The notes: generated by a model not told the origin, from the sequence alone. Counted from the first letter of the stretch, positions 1 through 8,810 are shown. The stretch: DNA of 64,000 bases from Pseudomonadota bacterium (GCA_023417315.1 JAEZFW010000087.1:1-64000), one strand, 5' to 3'. Numbers and translations are program-made.

Positions 1-45
1 TGCTGTCCGGGGAAAACTAGCGCGGGGCGCCTCTCGTCCCATGTT

Positions 46-111
46 CCCTCCCTTGCGAAGCGGGGGAGGGTTAGGGAGGGGGCGCAAAAGTGCGCGCTAT
101 TACGCGCCCCC
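46..111. repeat. Tandem inverted repeats downstream of the secretin-like gene
   Basis: Bases 46-52 (CCCTCCC) pair with 64-70 (GGGAGGG) around a short loop, and 78-85 (GGGGGCGC) pair perfectly with 104-111. The pair lies just past the 3' end of the minus-strand gene ending at 184, so it could end or protect that transcript, but there is no T-run. The C/G-rich GGGGGAGGG-TTA-GGGAGGGGG wording resembles intergenic repeats I remember from other proteobacteria; this was not checked. Confidence 0.5.
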
Positions 112-183
112 ATCCTGTCCTTCTGATGTACAGGACGTACAAACAGTGCGCCTCCGCGAGGATGACGGTCCGTGGACCGTCAG

Positions 184-1050
184 CTACTGCACGTCGACCT
201 TGACCCAGACGCCTTGCGAGTCGCTCGACGTCGAATGCCTGCGGCTGAGAATGCCTGATTGCGTGCTTGTCGATGAGCTCTCGATCCCGCCGAGCTGGAT
301 CCACTCGCCCACGCGCGCGCTCACTTGCGTCGAGAGCTGCTGCGTGCGGATCGAGCCGTCGCTCACCCCTTCCTCGCGTTGCTCGATATCCAACACGACC
401 GTCTTGCCATTCACGCGCGGCGTCACCAGGAAACCCTTCGTCAGATCGCGGTATTGCGTCGACGTTGCGCCCCAGCGATGACGCCCGACACCGCCTGCGA
501 TCGTCGTGATCACGGGCACGCTGGTGCCCGAAGCAATGAACGCAGACGAGCCTTCGAGCACGCTGACACTCGAGATGCCGCCGCCCGAAGTGCGCAATCT
601 GGAGTCGTTGCCTCGGACCGTCACGCTCGAGCGAGCGGATGGACCCTCGTTGACGCTCACTGCCCCACGATCGGTGCGAACAGTTCCCGATGCTTCGATG
701 CGCTCGCGCTCGATGTCTGCTGCACTGCTCTTGCGCACCGAGACCAGAAGCTGACGCTGTTTGCGGTCGATCTGTTCGATCGCTGCGCGCAGCTGCGAAA
801 GATTGGCGGCGCTCGTGCGCACGAACAACGTATAGCCCTGCCCGCTCAACGCCCCTCCGGGCTCCAGCAAGGGCTGTAGCACGGGGATGATCTCCTCGGC
901 TGTCCGATGTTGCAGCTGAATCGTCTGCAACGACTGCGCCCAGCAAGCTGCGCCTGACAACAGCAACGCCACGAAGAGAAGGAGCGAATGAAAAGAGGTG
1001 ACTCGTGACTCGTTGGTCGTGACGCGCAAACAGCGCGGTCCTCTTACCAT
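184..1050 (-). CDS. Short secretin-like exported protein
   Basis: Predicted exported protein of 288 residues, related to the N-terminal plus core segments of type II/III secretins and PilQ. The N-terminus has a signal peptide (hydrophobic run SLLLFVALLLSG ending near CWA-Q). A NolW/N-domain-like stretch with LQTIQLQHRTAEEIIPVLQP follows, and then a shortened secretin-type beta region (FIASGTSVPVITT; KGFLVTPRVNGKTVVLDI; QVSARVGEWIQLGG). It is much too short for a full secretin, which usually exceeds 400 residues. ATG at 1050 is used here; a TTG at 1029, nine bases after AGAGGA, is an alternative and would drop residues encoded by repeat-like DNA. It lies 28 bp behind the gene ending at 1079. 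Function unknown; a pilotin-like or accessory barrel role is inference. Confidence 0.75.
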   Translation of the reverse strand: MVRGPRCLRVTTNESRVTSFHSLLLFVALLLSGAACWAQSLQTIQLQHRTAEEIIPVLQPLLEPGGALSGQGYTLFVRTSAANLSQLRAAIEQIDRKQRQLLVSVRKSSAADIERERIEASGTVRTDRGAVSVNEGPSARSSVTVRGNDSRLRTSGGGISSVSVLEGSSAFIASGTSVPVITTIAGGVGRHRWGATSTQYRDLTKGFLVTPRVNGKTVVLDIEQREEGVSDGSIRTQQLSTQVSARVGEWIQLGGIESSSTSTQSGILSRRHSTSSDSQGVWVKVDVQ

Positions 1051-1078
1051 TCCCGAATCACGATTCACTTCGAGTCCG

Positions 1079-1474
1079 TCAAGGGATCTGGATTTTGCCG
1101 CCGCGTCCAGGAGGACCGCCGCCCAGATTCGGCATCCCGCCTTGCGGCACGACGAGCTGCGACGCAGCTTGGCGCCGCATTTCTTGAATTTGTTGCACGG
1201 TGCGTTCGATCGCGACCGCCGCTGCGGCCGAGAATCCAGCAACCGCTTGGTCGAGCGTCGTGCCTTCGATCTCGAAGTTGATCGGCACCGGGCCCATATT
1301 CGTCATGATCTCCGCCTGCCCGATATACAAAGCGGGGCGAGACGGATCTGGACTGCCATCGCTCGTCACTGGAGTCAGCCTGCGAATTGCGCCGACGCGG
1401 CGATCCGTGAATGTTTCTTCCAAATACATCGATCCAGCATCCATCTGCGGATCTTGGTTGCGCTCCTCAGCCAT
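1079..1474 (-). CDS. Conserved hypothetical protein, operon partner of the secretin-like gene
   Basis: A 131-residue protein with no signal peptide or membrane segment. The N-terminal half is polar (DRRVGAIRRLTPV, PALYIGQAEIMT); an alanine-rich amphipathic stretch follows (residues about 75-105, AVAGFSAAAAVAIERTVQQI) and then a Gly/Pro-rich tail. GGAG five bases before the ATG supports the start. It sits immediately upstream of the secretin-like gene on the same strand, so they are probably cotranscribed. I do not recognise the family; a cytoplasmic partner of the exported protein is only suggested by position. Confidence 0.7.
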   Translation of the reverse strand: MAEERNQDPQMDAGSMYLEETFTDRRVGAIRRLTPVTSDGSPDPSRPALYIGQAEIMTNMGPVPINFEIEGTTLDQAVAGFSAAAAVAIERTVQQIQEMRRQAASQLVVPQGGMPNLGGGPPGRGGKIQIP

Positions 1475-1617
1475 CGGTGCTCCAAAAATTTCGTGCGTGA
1501 CTTATGACAGTAGACCAGTGCGATCGGAGTGTTTCAAGAAGCAACCCTCGCCGGAACCTTCATGGGGCCGGAGCGGATCGCTACAATAGCGGCTTCAAAA
1601 GCGGGGCAGCGACGACC

Positions 1618-1917
1618 ATGCAGGAATCGAATAATCCCTTCAGCGAAGCCTTCGGAAAGGCGGTCGATCTCGGCAACAAAATCGCGGACACGGACGACAG
1701 AGCAGACATCTGGGACATCGCCGATGGCTTGCTCGCAGGCGCGGTCCAGTACTGGCTGTACTCGCGACAGCCTTGCGCGGATCCCAACTGCGAAGAGTGC
1801 GTACCGATCAGCACGGCTGAAGGTCGCCTCGAAGAGTTGCGCAAACTGATGCGCCAGTTCGCCGAAGAGAGCGAGTACTTCCACTCGCCGACCGATCGCA
1901 ACGTCGGCCGCGCTTAA
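1618..1917 (+). CDS. Small acidic hypothetical protein
   Basis: A 99-residue acidic protein, divergent from the 1079-1474 gene. It has a CADPNCEEC segment (about residues 52-60) that could bind metal or form a disulphide, flanked by helix-forming sequence (FGKAVDLGNKIADTDDRADIWDIADGLLAG; EELRKLMRQFAEE). An upstream extension exists in frame but is Arg/Ser-rich and unlike the body, so the ATG at 1618 is preferred. No membrane segment or signal peptide. Family not recognised; expression is inferred from the clean open frame and amino-acid composition. Confidence 0.6.
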   Translation: MQESNNPFSEAFGKAVDLGNKIADTDDRADIWDIADGLLAGAVQYWLYSRQPCADPNCEECVPISTAEGRLEELRKLMRQFAEESEYFHSPTDRNVGRA

Positions 1918-2163
1918 GGTAAGGGAACTACACAGCAACCTTCCACTCGCTCCGCGCGTTGGGTGCGGCTACCACGGGTCCGGCTTGCCGTCTAGCTCGT
2001 TCTAAGCGGCATCGCCGGCCTCGTCTGCTATCCCTTTGATCTTGCTTGCGGCATTTGCACAACGCCAATGAGCGACTTCGTTTTGGGATGCAGCGCACAC
2101 CGCGTTGAGTGTGACGTTCTCCAGACTTTCCGCCTGGGGACGAAGACCCGGAGGCGACACTCG

Positions 2164-2505
2164 ATGGGAATGCTCAAGAATCTCAAGCTGCGGCATCGCG
2201 CGTACGTGTGCGCATTCAATTCATTTCGCTTCGCGGCGCGGCTGCGCGGTGACTTGAGTGAATTCGCACCGTCGATCGCGGAGACGCTCGAGAGCGTGGG
2301 AGATGAGCTCGCCGCTTTGGCCCGCGATAGCTGCCCGAGCGAAAACGAGCGCCGCCAGCTGATCGAAGGACTCGAAAGTGCATTGCGAGCACTCGGCTTA
2401 TCCGACGCAGCGCAGGTGCACATCGTCTCTCAGCTCGCCCCCCGCATCATGGCCGGCGAACCGGCGAGCGCGAGCAAGGAAGCTTGGACGAGAATGGCGG
2501 TGTGA
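2164..2505 (+). CDS. Small helical hypothetical protein
   Basis: A 113-residue mostly alpha-helical protein. GGAGG nine bases before ATG 2164 supports this start. The sequence has a basic N-terminus (MLKNLKLRHRAYVCAF) and then an amphipathic helical region (IAETLESVGDELAALARD; RRQLIEGLESALRALGLSD). No catalytic motif, signal peptide or membrane helix is visible. It ends just before a block of TCGGGTACTGG repeats. I do not recognise the family. Confidence 0.5.
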   Translation: MGMLKNLKLRHRAYVCAFNSFRFAARLRGDLSEFAPSIAETLESVGDELAALARDSCPSENERRQLIEGLESALRALGLSDAAQVHIVSQLAPRIMAGEPASASKEAWTRMAV

Positions 2506-2514
2506 GGCCGGGGT

Positions 2515-2712
2515 CATCGGGTGATCGGCTATCGGGTACTGGCCAGAATGGGATCGGGGGTCGGGTACTGGGCTGTCGGGTACTGGCCAGATAAAGAGAA
2601 GCGGATTCAGCTGTTCTTGATCTGCCCGGTCGATTACCCCAATCCGTTGACGGAAAGAGAGGCTCCGCCTCCTTTCTGGCCCAGTACCCGATCACCCAGC
2701 ACCCGATAACCC
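2515..2712. repeat. Iterated TCGGGTACTGG inverted repeat (copy 1)
   Basis: The left side carries three copies of the word TCGGGTACTGG, two of them extended to GGCCAG (near 2532, 2561 and 2576). The right side (about 2676-2712) mirrors it with CCAGTACCCGATCACCCAG and CACCCGATAACCC. Arms are about 85 bases apart. The same word pair recurs at 53429-53553, so this is a dispersed family. No open frame with coding character crosses it. Confidence 0.75.
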
Positions 2713-2810
2713 CTTCATACGACATAACCCCAGTTTCCCTTCAAGAATTTGCCTGTCGCGAAATCCCGTGTCTCCTGAAAGCGACCTCTTCTCTTGACTT
2801 CGTATTCGTG

Positions 2811-2920
2811 CCTGCCGCAGCATCTGAACGAGCTCAGGGCAAACTCGCCGAAAGGCGAGGACGCAAAGCTTCCGGTCTAACGGAGATTTCTCCTAAGACA
2901 GCGGGGTTGCCGCAGGTCGA
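2811..2920 (+). promoter_or_regulatory. Cyclic-di-GMP class I (GEMM-I) riboswitch aptamer
   Basis: The conserved GEMM-I landmarks appear in order: CAGGGCAAAC (2835-2844), a stem CTCGCC/GGCGAG closed by a GAAA tetraloop (2844-2859), GGACGCAAAGC (2859-2869), CCGG-CTAA (2872-2880), a second GGAGA/TCTCC hairpin, and AGCGGGGTTGCCG (2900-2912). Closing stem CCTGC (2811-2815) pairs with GCAGG (2911-2915). In the family the GAAA loop docks into the neighbouring helix and c-di-GMP stacks between the two. The aptamer ends about 160 bases before the start of the SPOR-domain gene. I cannot make out an expression platform, so on or off behaviour is unknown. Confidence 0.93.
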
Positions 2921-3079
2921 TTCGCACCGCGTTCATTCGCGGATCCAATAGCTCAAAAAGTAAGCGAATCGTTCTGTGACCACGGCGCGATCGGCGCCTC
3001 CCCCGCCGGAAAACTATTGCGAGCTGGTTGCCTGGCTCGGATGCGTGTGTTTGCGGTTGTACGCGTTGGGGAAGAAAAC

Positions 3080-5026
3080 GTGGAAAAGAACACGAGCAAG
3101 GCCTTCGTCGAGTCGACGGGCCCACTTGCGAGCGCATTAGCTCCTACAGGCGAAATCGGCACGCCGCTTTTCCTCATCAATCTGTGTGCGTCCATGGCGC
3201 CCGTTCAGCTCGCCAGCAAGGCGCTACCCGGCCTCGAGAGCTATCGCCTCTATCAAGTAACACGCGTGGAAGACGGCCGTACGCGTTACCGTCTGCGCCT
3301 CGGTTTCTTTGCAACCGAAGCAGAAGCAGAAGCAGTGCTTATCAGGGTTCGCGAGCAATTCCCCACGGCCTTCACTGCATGTCTCTGCGAGGAAGACAAG
3401 CGCCACACGCGTGGTTACGTCGTCGCGGCGCCGGCTTCGAAGCCTCAAATCAGCGTGGTGCCAACTTCCAACAGTGCGCCGAAGGCTGCGGCCCCTGCAT
3501 TAAAAAAAGCTGCGGGCGCGCACGCGCCTCAGGCAAAGACGCAACCTGCGACGAAGGCCGCACATGTTCCCGCGGCCTCGCAAGTCAAAGCGACGTCGGC
3601 GCCGAGCAAGCTCTCTGTACCAGCGGCTCCTTCCAAGATTCAAGTCGCGAGCGAGCCGCAAAAAAAGACGGCTACTCCAGCTCTCGGCGCATCTACGAAG
3701 ATGCAATCGATCGCGGAGATCACCGGCCTCGACGACCTCAGTTGGGAGGCGCCAGAGCTGAATGCGCCCGCTCCTGCGGTTGCAGCCGCGGGCGCAAAGA
3801 AACCGAACACGATCCCACCCGTCTACCAGACGCAACCCGTCATCAAAGCAGAGCCGAAGGCCAAGACGTCGCCTCCGCTGCCGAAACAGCCGGAGCCGAA
3901 AGTCGAACCGAAGATCGACACTGCGGCAAGCATGAAAGTAAAGGCGCTCGATCTTACGTTCTCGGATCCGCCGCCACCCACTCCGCAAGCGTCGCGACCT
4001 TCCAACCAGCCTTTTCACGTCGGCAAGGGTGTCGAAATCCCGACTACTCAGCTTTCGCTGCAGGCGGATAATGCCGTGGCTGCGGCGGCCGCCAAGACCG
4101 CAGCTCCCGCAAGACCCATACAGACTGCCACCAGCCCCGCACGTAGTGCACTACCACCTGCGAAGGCACCGACACCGCCTCCCGCAGCGGCACGACCGAC
4201 TATCGGCGCGCCACACGCGAAGCCCTCAGTCAGCCACGCTGCATTGACGAAACATCCGGATCTCGACAGCACGCAAACGATCCGCGCGCTCACGGCAGAA
4301 GAGCTGCGGGAGGAAAGCCAGGACAAGTGGTTTGCAATTCAGCTCGCGGCGTCCGAGCAGCCCGTCAATCTCGATGCAATGCCGCACCTCGATATCTTCG
4401 AAGCCTATCGGCTGTATTCGGTCGCGACCGCAGGCAGCGGCAAGATCGTCCACTCACTGCGCCTGGGCTTCTTCAAGGAGGAAGTTTCGGCCGAAGCCGT
4501 CGCGGGCTATCTCAAGACATTCTTCAGCTCGCCCACCGTTCTGCGCATCAGCGTGGCGGAGCAGGCCCGCTTCAAGGATGCAACTCTGCCCAAGAAAGCC
4601 GAGCCCGGCGAGATCAAACCGCAAGCGACCGTCGTCGAGCTCAACGCAGCGCGCTCGAGAGCCGCGACCGTTCCAACGGTCACTATGGAAGTGCTCCCCG
4701 GTCCCGACACGAGCGCAACAGGCTCCTTCAAGTTGAACTCGACCGGCTCATTCCGCACGTCTGAAACGGCGAAGCATCGCGCCCTGACACCAACTGCGAA
4801 GCCGGCCGCCAAGAGCGCCGCACCCGCAACCAAGCGCTCCGCGCCGGTGCCGTCGCGCAAGAAGACCTCCACGAGCGGCAAGTACAAGGCGCTGCCGAAG
4901 AAATCGCTCGCTCAGGAGTTGCTCGAAGAAGCGAAAGAAGTCGAGCTGTCGGAAAGCGGCATCTTCAAGATGCAGAAGAACGACTCGTCGCTGTTGGCGC
5001 GGTTGGTCGACAAGCTCAAGAAGTAA
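3080..5026 (+). CDS. Protein with two SPOR-like domains joined by an Ala/Pro/Lys linker
   Basis: A 648-residue protein with two mutually similar alpha/beta repeats: residues about 28-105 (PLFLINLCAS... YRLRLGFFATEAEAEAVL) and 415-496 (KWFAIQLAAS... HSLRLGFFKEEVSAEAVAGYL). Both have the SPOR-type pattern, a peptidoglycan-binding fold that recognises denuded glycan at septa. Between them are about 300 residues rich in Ala, Pro and Lys, probably disordered; a basic tail follows. There is no clear signal peptide or transmembrane helix, which is odd for a wall-binding protein. GTG 3080 was chosen because GGGGAAG precedes it; upstream frame to 3017 is unlike the protein. The c-di-GMP riboswitch just upstream ties its expression to second-messenger level. 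Confidence 0.85.
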   Translation: MEKNTSKAFVESTGPLASALAPTGEIGTPLFLINLCASMAPVQLASKALPGLESYRLYQVTRVEDGRTRYRLRLGFFATEAEAEAVLIRVREQFPTAFTACLCEEDKRHTRGYVVAAPASKPQISVVPTSNSAPKAAAPALKKAAGAHAPQAKTQPATKAAHVPAASQVKATSAPSKLSVPAAPSKIQVASEPQKKTATPALGASTKMQSIAEITGLDDLSWEAPELNAPAPAVAAAGAKKPNTIPPVYQTQPVIKAEPKAKTSPPLPKQPEPKVEPKIDTAASMKVKALDLTFSDPPPPTPQASRPSNQPFHVGKGVEIPTTQLSLQADNAVAAAAAKTAAPARPIQTATSPARSALPPAKAPTPPPAAARPTIGAPHAKPSVSHAALTKHPDLDSTQTIRALTAEELREESQDKWFAIQLAASEQPVNLDAMPHLDIFEAYRLYSVATAGSGKIVHSLRLGFFKEEVSAEAVAGYLKTFFSSPTVLRISVAEQARFKDATLPKKAEPGEIKPQATVVELNAARSRAATVPTVTMEVLPGPDTSATGSFKLNSTGSFRTSETAKHRALTPTAKPAAKSAAPATKRSAPVPSRKKTSTSGKYKALPKKSLAQELLEEAKEVELSESGIFKMQKNDSSLLARLVDKLKK

Positions 5027-5033
5027 AGACGAA

Positions 5034-5125
5034 TTGACGAAGTGACGAAGTCCAAACGTCACAAGCCGTGACACCCGAGCGTAGCGCGCTGACTTCGTCA
5101 CCTCGTCACTGCGTCACCTCGTCAC
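5034..5125. repeat. Iterated GTGACGA inverted repeat
   Basis: GACGAAGTGACGAAGTC after the SPOR gene is mirrored by GACTTCGTCACCTCGTCAC, followed by two more GTCAC units (5091-5125). GTGACGAAGTC at 5042-5052 pairs perfectly with 5091-5101. It lies between two convergent genes and may act as a two-way transcript end. Confidence 0.65.
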
Positions 5126-5130
5126 TTCAC

Positions 5131-6285
5131 TCAAGGGTCAGACCGACCATAGCCCGTCAACTCTAGATACCCTTTGCCCACTTGCACGCCGTTCTCATCG
5201 AAGGCGCGCACTGCCCCCTCCCAGTAGATGGAGCCCGTGCTGCCGCGCGCATCATTCTCCTGATCATCCATCAGCGGTTTGATGGTCAGGGTGCGCTCGC
5301 CCAGTGTGATGCGCCACTCGACGGGATACTCGATCCCACTGCGTGAAGATCGCCATCGCCGACCGCGTTTCCAAGATACTTGTTGAGGCGGGAACGTGCG
5401 GACGGGCGCGGTTGGGGCGGCGCGCCAGCTACCGCCGGCCCAATGCTCCCCGCCATCCTTATCTCGAATCTGGGCGGATGCGACCGCGGCACCATCATCG
5501 AAACTAAGACCGATCCAATCCCAACCGACTGCTGCTTCATCGAGAAGCTGACTCGACCATTCGTGATCGAACCAAGCGATACCGCCGACCTCGTATCGCT
5601 GCCCATCGACTCGCAGCTCCCCAGCCGCTTGCAGATGCGGCAAGCTGTAGTAGTAGCTCGCCGATTTAGAATCCGGGCCCTTCTGACTGAAACCGTTCTC
5701 GCCTTGTAACAACGGTGGCTGCGCTAACCGAAACTCCAAGTCGATCGCGAATCGCTCGGCAGCGATCAGCGTGCGATAGCGGCCATTCGCCTCTCGACGC
5801 AAGAACCAATCGTCGATATGGACTGCGAGATCTCCTTCCTGCGCTTCAGCCAGACCGAAACCAGCGCGCGCAGATCGCTCTGCATGCAGGAGCTGAGAGC
5901 GTTTTGGATCGCTGATAGCGGCATGAGCGAACAGCAGTTGTTTCGCAGCAAAGTGCGAGGGGTTGCGTTCATCGAGCCCGGAGCGGCTGCGAAAGAACGT
6001 CACTTGAAAACCGCGCTCCTCGCCTCGTTCATCGGTGAGCCAACCCGTGACATACCACCACTCCGTGCGAAACGCGGGATGACTGCCTTCATCGAAGGGA
6101 AAACGGATGGTGTAACCGGGCACGACGGGCGGATAGTCAACTTCTGCGCCGCGCGAGCGCGCGGGGGCGGTGACGAAAGTGACGAAGGTGATGAAAGTGA
6201 TGTAGGCCAGAAAGGAGACGGAACGCAGATGTACCAACGCGCGCCTTCTGACCGCCATCACCTGTATCGCCTTCATCATCTCCAT
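5131..6285 (-). CDS. AttH/CrtC-like lipocalin-domain protein
   Basis: A 384-residue exported protein of the AttH/carotenoid 1,2-hydratase-like lipocalin family. A signal segment (SFLAYITFITFVTFVTAPARS) precedes the mature part. Family hallmarks visible are FPFDEGSHPAFRTEWWYVTGWL near the start, YYYSLPHLQAAGELRVDG, and GIAWFDHEWSSQLLDEAAVGWDWIGL. These proteins form a double lipocalin barrel. Its ATG overlaps the stop of the permease gene (TGATG), so translation is coupled. Genes of this type commonly follow an FtsX-type ABC transporter, as in the agrobacterial att cluster. A periplasmic hydrophobic-ligand carrier is the likely role; substrate unknown. Confidence 0.85.
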   Translation of the reverse strand: MEMMKAIQVMAVRRRALVHLRSVSFLAYITFITFVTFVTAPARSRGAEVDYPPVVPGYTIRFPFDEGSHPAFRTEWWYVTGWLTDERGEERGFQVTFFRSRSGLDERNPSHFAAKQLLFAHAAISDPKRSQLLHAERSARAGFGLAEAQEGDLAVHIDDWFLRREANGRYRTLIAAERFAIDLEFRLAQPPLLQGENGFSQKGPDSKSASYYYSLPHLQAAGELRVDGQRYEVGGIAWFDHEWSSQLLDEAAVGWDWIGLSFDDGAAVASAQIRDKDGGEHWAGGSWRAAPTAPVRTFPPQQVSWKRGRRWRSSRSGIEYPVEWRITLGERTLTIKPLMDDQENDARGSTGSIYWEGAVRAFDENGVQVGKGYLELTGYGRSDP

Positions 6286-8810
6286 CACCAGTCTTCCTTC
6301 ACCGCCCTCACCACATCGCTCGTCATCGCATGGCGACCGCTCCACACTGCGATCATTGCTGCAGACACGATCAGCGTTGCACTCAAGATGCCGAGAATAC
6401 CGAAGGGTGCGTGCAGATCCATGCTCCAGTGGAATGATTGGCGATTCACGACATAGATCAGGATCAAACTCACCACGACACCGGCTACGAGGCCGACGAT
6501 CACGCCGATCGTGCCGAGCACCGTCCCCTCGATCGCGAGCATCGAAGCGATTTGACCTCGTGTGAAGCCCAGGTGACGCAACGCACCGAGCTCGCCGCGC
6601 CGCGCGAGGATTTGCGCGCTGATGCCTGAAGCGATACCAAATAGTCCGATGACGACTGCCACGAGCTCCAAGATGTACGTAATCGCGAACGTGCGATCGA
6701 ACACGCGAAGAGACATCTGCCTCAACTCGGCCGGTGCACGCAGATCGAATGCTGTACCGGGCGGCATGACTTCGCGGATGCGCTCGCGAATGAGCTCTGA
6801 CGAAACAGTCGAATCGAGCCACAGCCAGGCGGTGTTCATGGCGCGATCGCCCGTCAACTCGAGATAATCATCGCGCGCGATGATGACTGCGCCATTCTGA
6901 TATTCGTAATCACGCCATGTCCCTTGCACGAAGCCGCGCAATCGCTTCCCCCGAACACGGAGCTCCACTTCGTCACCGTGCTTCATCGCGTACAGGTCGG
7001 CCGCACCCTCGCTGATCCAGATCGGGATCGTGCCGGCGGGTGCCGATGCATCGAGGCGATCTCTGATCCAGAGCGAATCATCGAGCTCCGCTGCGTCGAA
7101 AGACCGTGCGCTGAGCACGAGCGGCGGGCGCTGCGGATCGAGCACCGCGTGCGCGAGGCGACTCGTTTCGATGCGCAACACTCCAACGATCGAGCTCAAA
7201 CGCTGCACCGTAGCTTCATCCATATGCGCTGTCTGCTCGACGCTACCTACGCGCACATAAAGATCGGCTGGCAGGATTTTCTGCGTCCAGGCATCCAGCG
7301 AGTGTCTGAACGAGGACACCATGATGGCCATCGAGACCATCAAGCTGAAGCTCACGACGATTGCGGATACGCTCAACGCAGCGTAGCGCGCCGTCCCAAA
7401 GATTTCTGCCGACGCAACTTCGTACGTCGGCGCGTTCAGTCTTGGAAGCAAGCCAAGCGCCAGGCGGATCACCCATGGCATCGCCGCCACCGTTGCGATG
7501 AGCAGCAGCGCGATCGACACATAGCCTGGCAGCGGCAAGCCCGCGATCGGCGACATCAGCAAGGCACCGAGCGCGGCCGCAAGCAACGATGCGACGAGCC
7601 ACGAGTGCACTTGCGCCGTGCCGCTCGAAACGTCGCCAGCCTTCAATGCAGCGGCGGTCGGTATTCTCGCTGCCTCGAGCGCCGGACGTGCAGCACCGAT
7701 CAAGGCCACGATCACTCCCAGCGCGCAGAAGACGAGCACCTCGATGGGTCGAATCGCAATGAGCGATGACTCGTTCTCGTAATAGCCCGCGCCGATCAGA
7801 GACCCCAGCGCCTCGACACCTACGCGCGCCAGCAATGCACCTAGTGCGATTCCGAATGCAGATCCGAGGAAGCCCACGAGCGCGCTCGCGGCGAGCACAC
7901 ATCCGAGTTGCTGCCTGCGCGTGACGCCCAGGGCATGAAGAACCGCCAGCTCACGCCGCCGACGCAAGACTGCGAGCGCTTGCGTGGAATAGACGAAGAA
8001 CCCACCTGTGAAGAGCGCAACCAATGCGAGCGCCGTCAGATTCGCTCGATAGGCGCGCGAGAGTCGCAACGCTTCGTCGGTGGCCTCGCCCGGGGTCGTC
8101 ACTCGCAGCTCGTCCGGTGCGAGTGCATCCACTGCTTGCCGCACGTTCCCTGGCGATGCCCCACTCTGCAATCTCAGATCGATACTCGAGATCCGCCCTA
8201 AACGGTCGAACAGCCACTGCGCGGACGCGATGTCGATCAGCGCTGCGCGATCACGCAGTGCCGCGCCCGGCAACACACCCGCGATCTCGAGCTCGATGAC
8301 CCCCATGCCCACTTGAACGCGCAGGCGGTCGCCCACTTCGACTTGCAGCGCACGCGCCGCATCGGGACTCAAGAACGCCGCGTCTGGATTAAAGAGCGTT
8401 TCGCTCAATCCATCCGCATCGATCATTTGCTGCGCGAAACTCGGGTGCAGCTCTCGATATCGAAACGCATCGACTCCGATCACGGTGATCGTCCCGCGGT
8501 GATCGGCGAGCTTCGCCTCTACTTCGAGCTTCGGGCTTGCGACCGCAACGCCCGAAATTCGCGCGACTTGCGGATAGAGCCGCTCGTCGAAATCCTCGTG
8601 TGCAGCGGCCACGGACAGATCCGCCAACCCGTACAGGCTACGCGCCGCGAGCGAAATCTCATCGGCTGCCGCGCGATTGATCAGATAGATCGCAAGACCA
8701 AGTGCGATGCCGAGCGCAATCGCGAGAACCGCAAGAATAGTGCGCCCTAGTTGATGCCGCATCGGTCCAACGACCGCAGCATCGATGAGCGCCGCGGAAG
8801 AGGAGATCAT
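6285..8810 (-). CDS. FtsX-like ABC transporter permease (large, two FtsX units)
   Basis: An 841-residue inner-membrane permease of the MacB/FtsX superfamily. An N-terminal helix (TILAVLAIALGIALGLAIYLI) is followed by a large periplasmic domain, a first cluster of helices around residues 260-380, a second anchor and periplasmic domain, and C-terminal helices. GALRHLGFTRGQIASML near the end is the usual cytoplasmic coupling segment, and HALGVTRRQQLG is its counterpart in the first half. The start overlaps the ATPase stop by four bases (ATGA). With the ATPase and AttH-like lipocalin it should form a mechanotransmitting exporter acting on envelope lipids or a secondary product. Confidence 0.9.
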   Translation of the reverse strand: MISSSAALIDAAVVGPMRHQLGRTILAVLAIALGIALGLAIYLINRAAADEISLAARSLYGLADLSVAAAHEDFDERLYPQVARISGVAVASPKLEVEAKLADHRGTITVIGVDAFRYRELHPSFAQQMIDADGLSETLFNPDAAFLSPDAARALQVEVGDRLRVQVGMGVIELEIAGVLPGAALRDRAALIDIASAQWLFDRLGRISSIDLRLQSGASPGNVRQAVDALAPDELRVTTPGEATDEALRLSRAYRANLTALALVALFTGGFFVYSTQALAVLRRRRELAVLHALGVTRRQQLGCVLAASALVGFLGSAFGIALGALLARVGVEALGSLIGAGYYENESSLIAIRPIEVLVFCALGVIVALIGAARPALEAARIPTAAALKAGDVSSGTAQVHSWLVASLLAAALGALLMSPIAGLPLPGYVSIALLLIATVAAMPWVIRLALGLLPRLNAPTYEVASAEIFGTARYAALSVSAIVVSFSLMVSMAIMVSSFRHSLDAWTQKILPADLYVRVGSVEQTAHMDEATVQRLSSIVGVLRIETSRLAHAVLDPQRPPLVLSARSFDAAELDDSLWIRDRLDASAPAGTIPIWISEGAADLYAMKHGDEVELRVRGKRLRGFVQGTWRDYEYQNGAVIIARDDYLELTGDRAMNTAWLWLDSTVSSELIRERIREVMPPGTAFDLRAPAELRQMSLRVFDRTFAITYILELVAVVIGLFGIASGISAQILARRGELGALRHLGFTRGQIASMLAIEGTVLGTIGVIVGLVAGVVVSLILIYVVNRQSFHWSMDLHAPFGILGILSATLIVSAAMIAVWSGRHAMTSDVVRAVKEDW

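Noticed and set aside
71..946. Long minus-strand open frame overlapping the secretin-like gene
   Set aside because: Arg/His-rich, no recognisable domain; it is the wrong-frame shadow of the gene at 184-1050.
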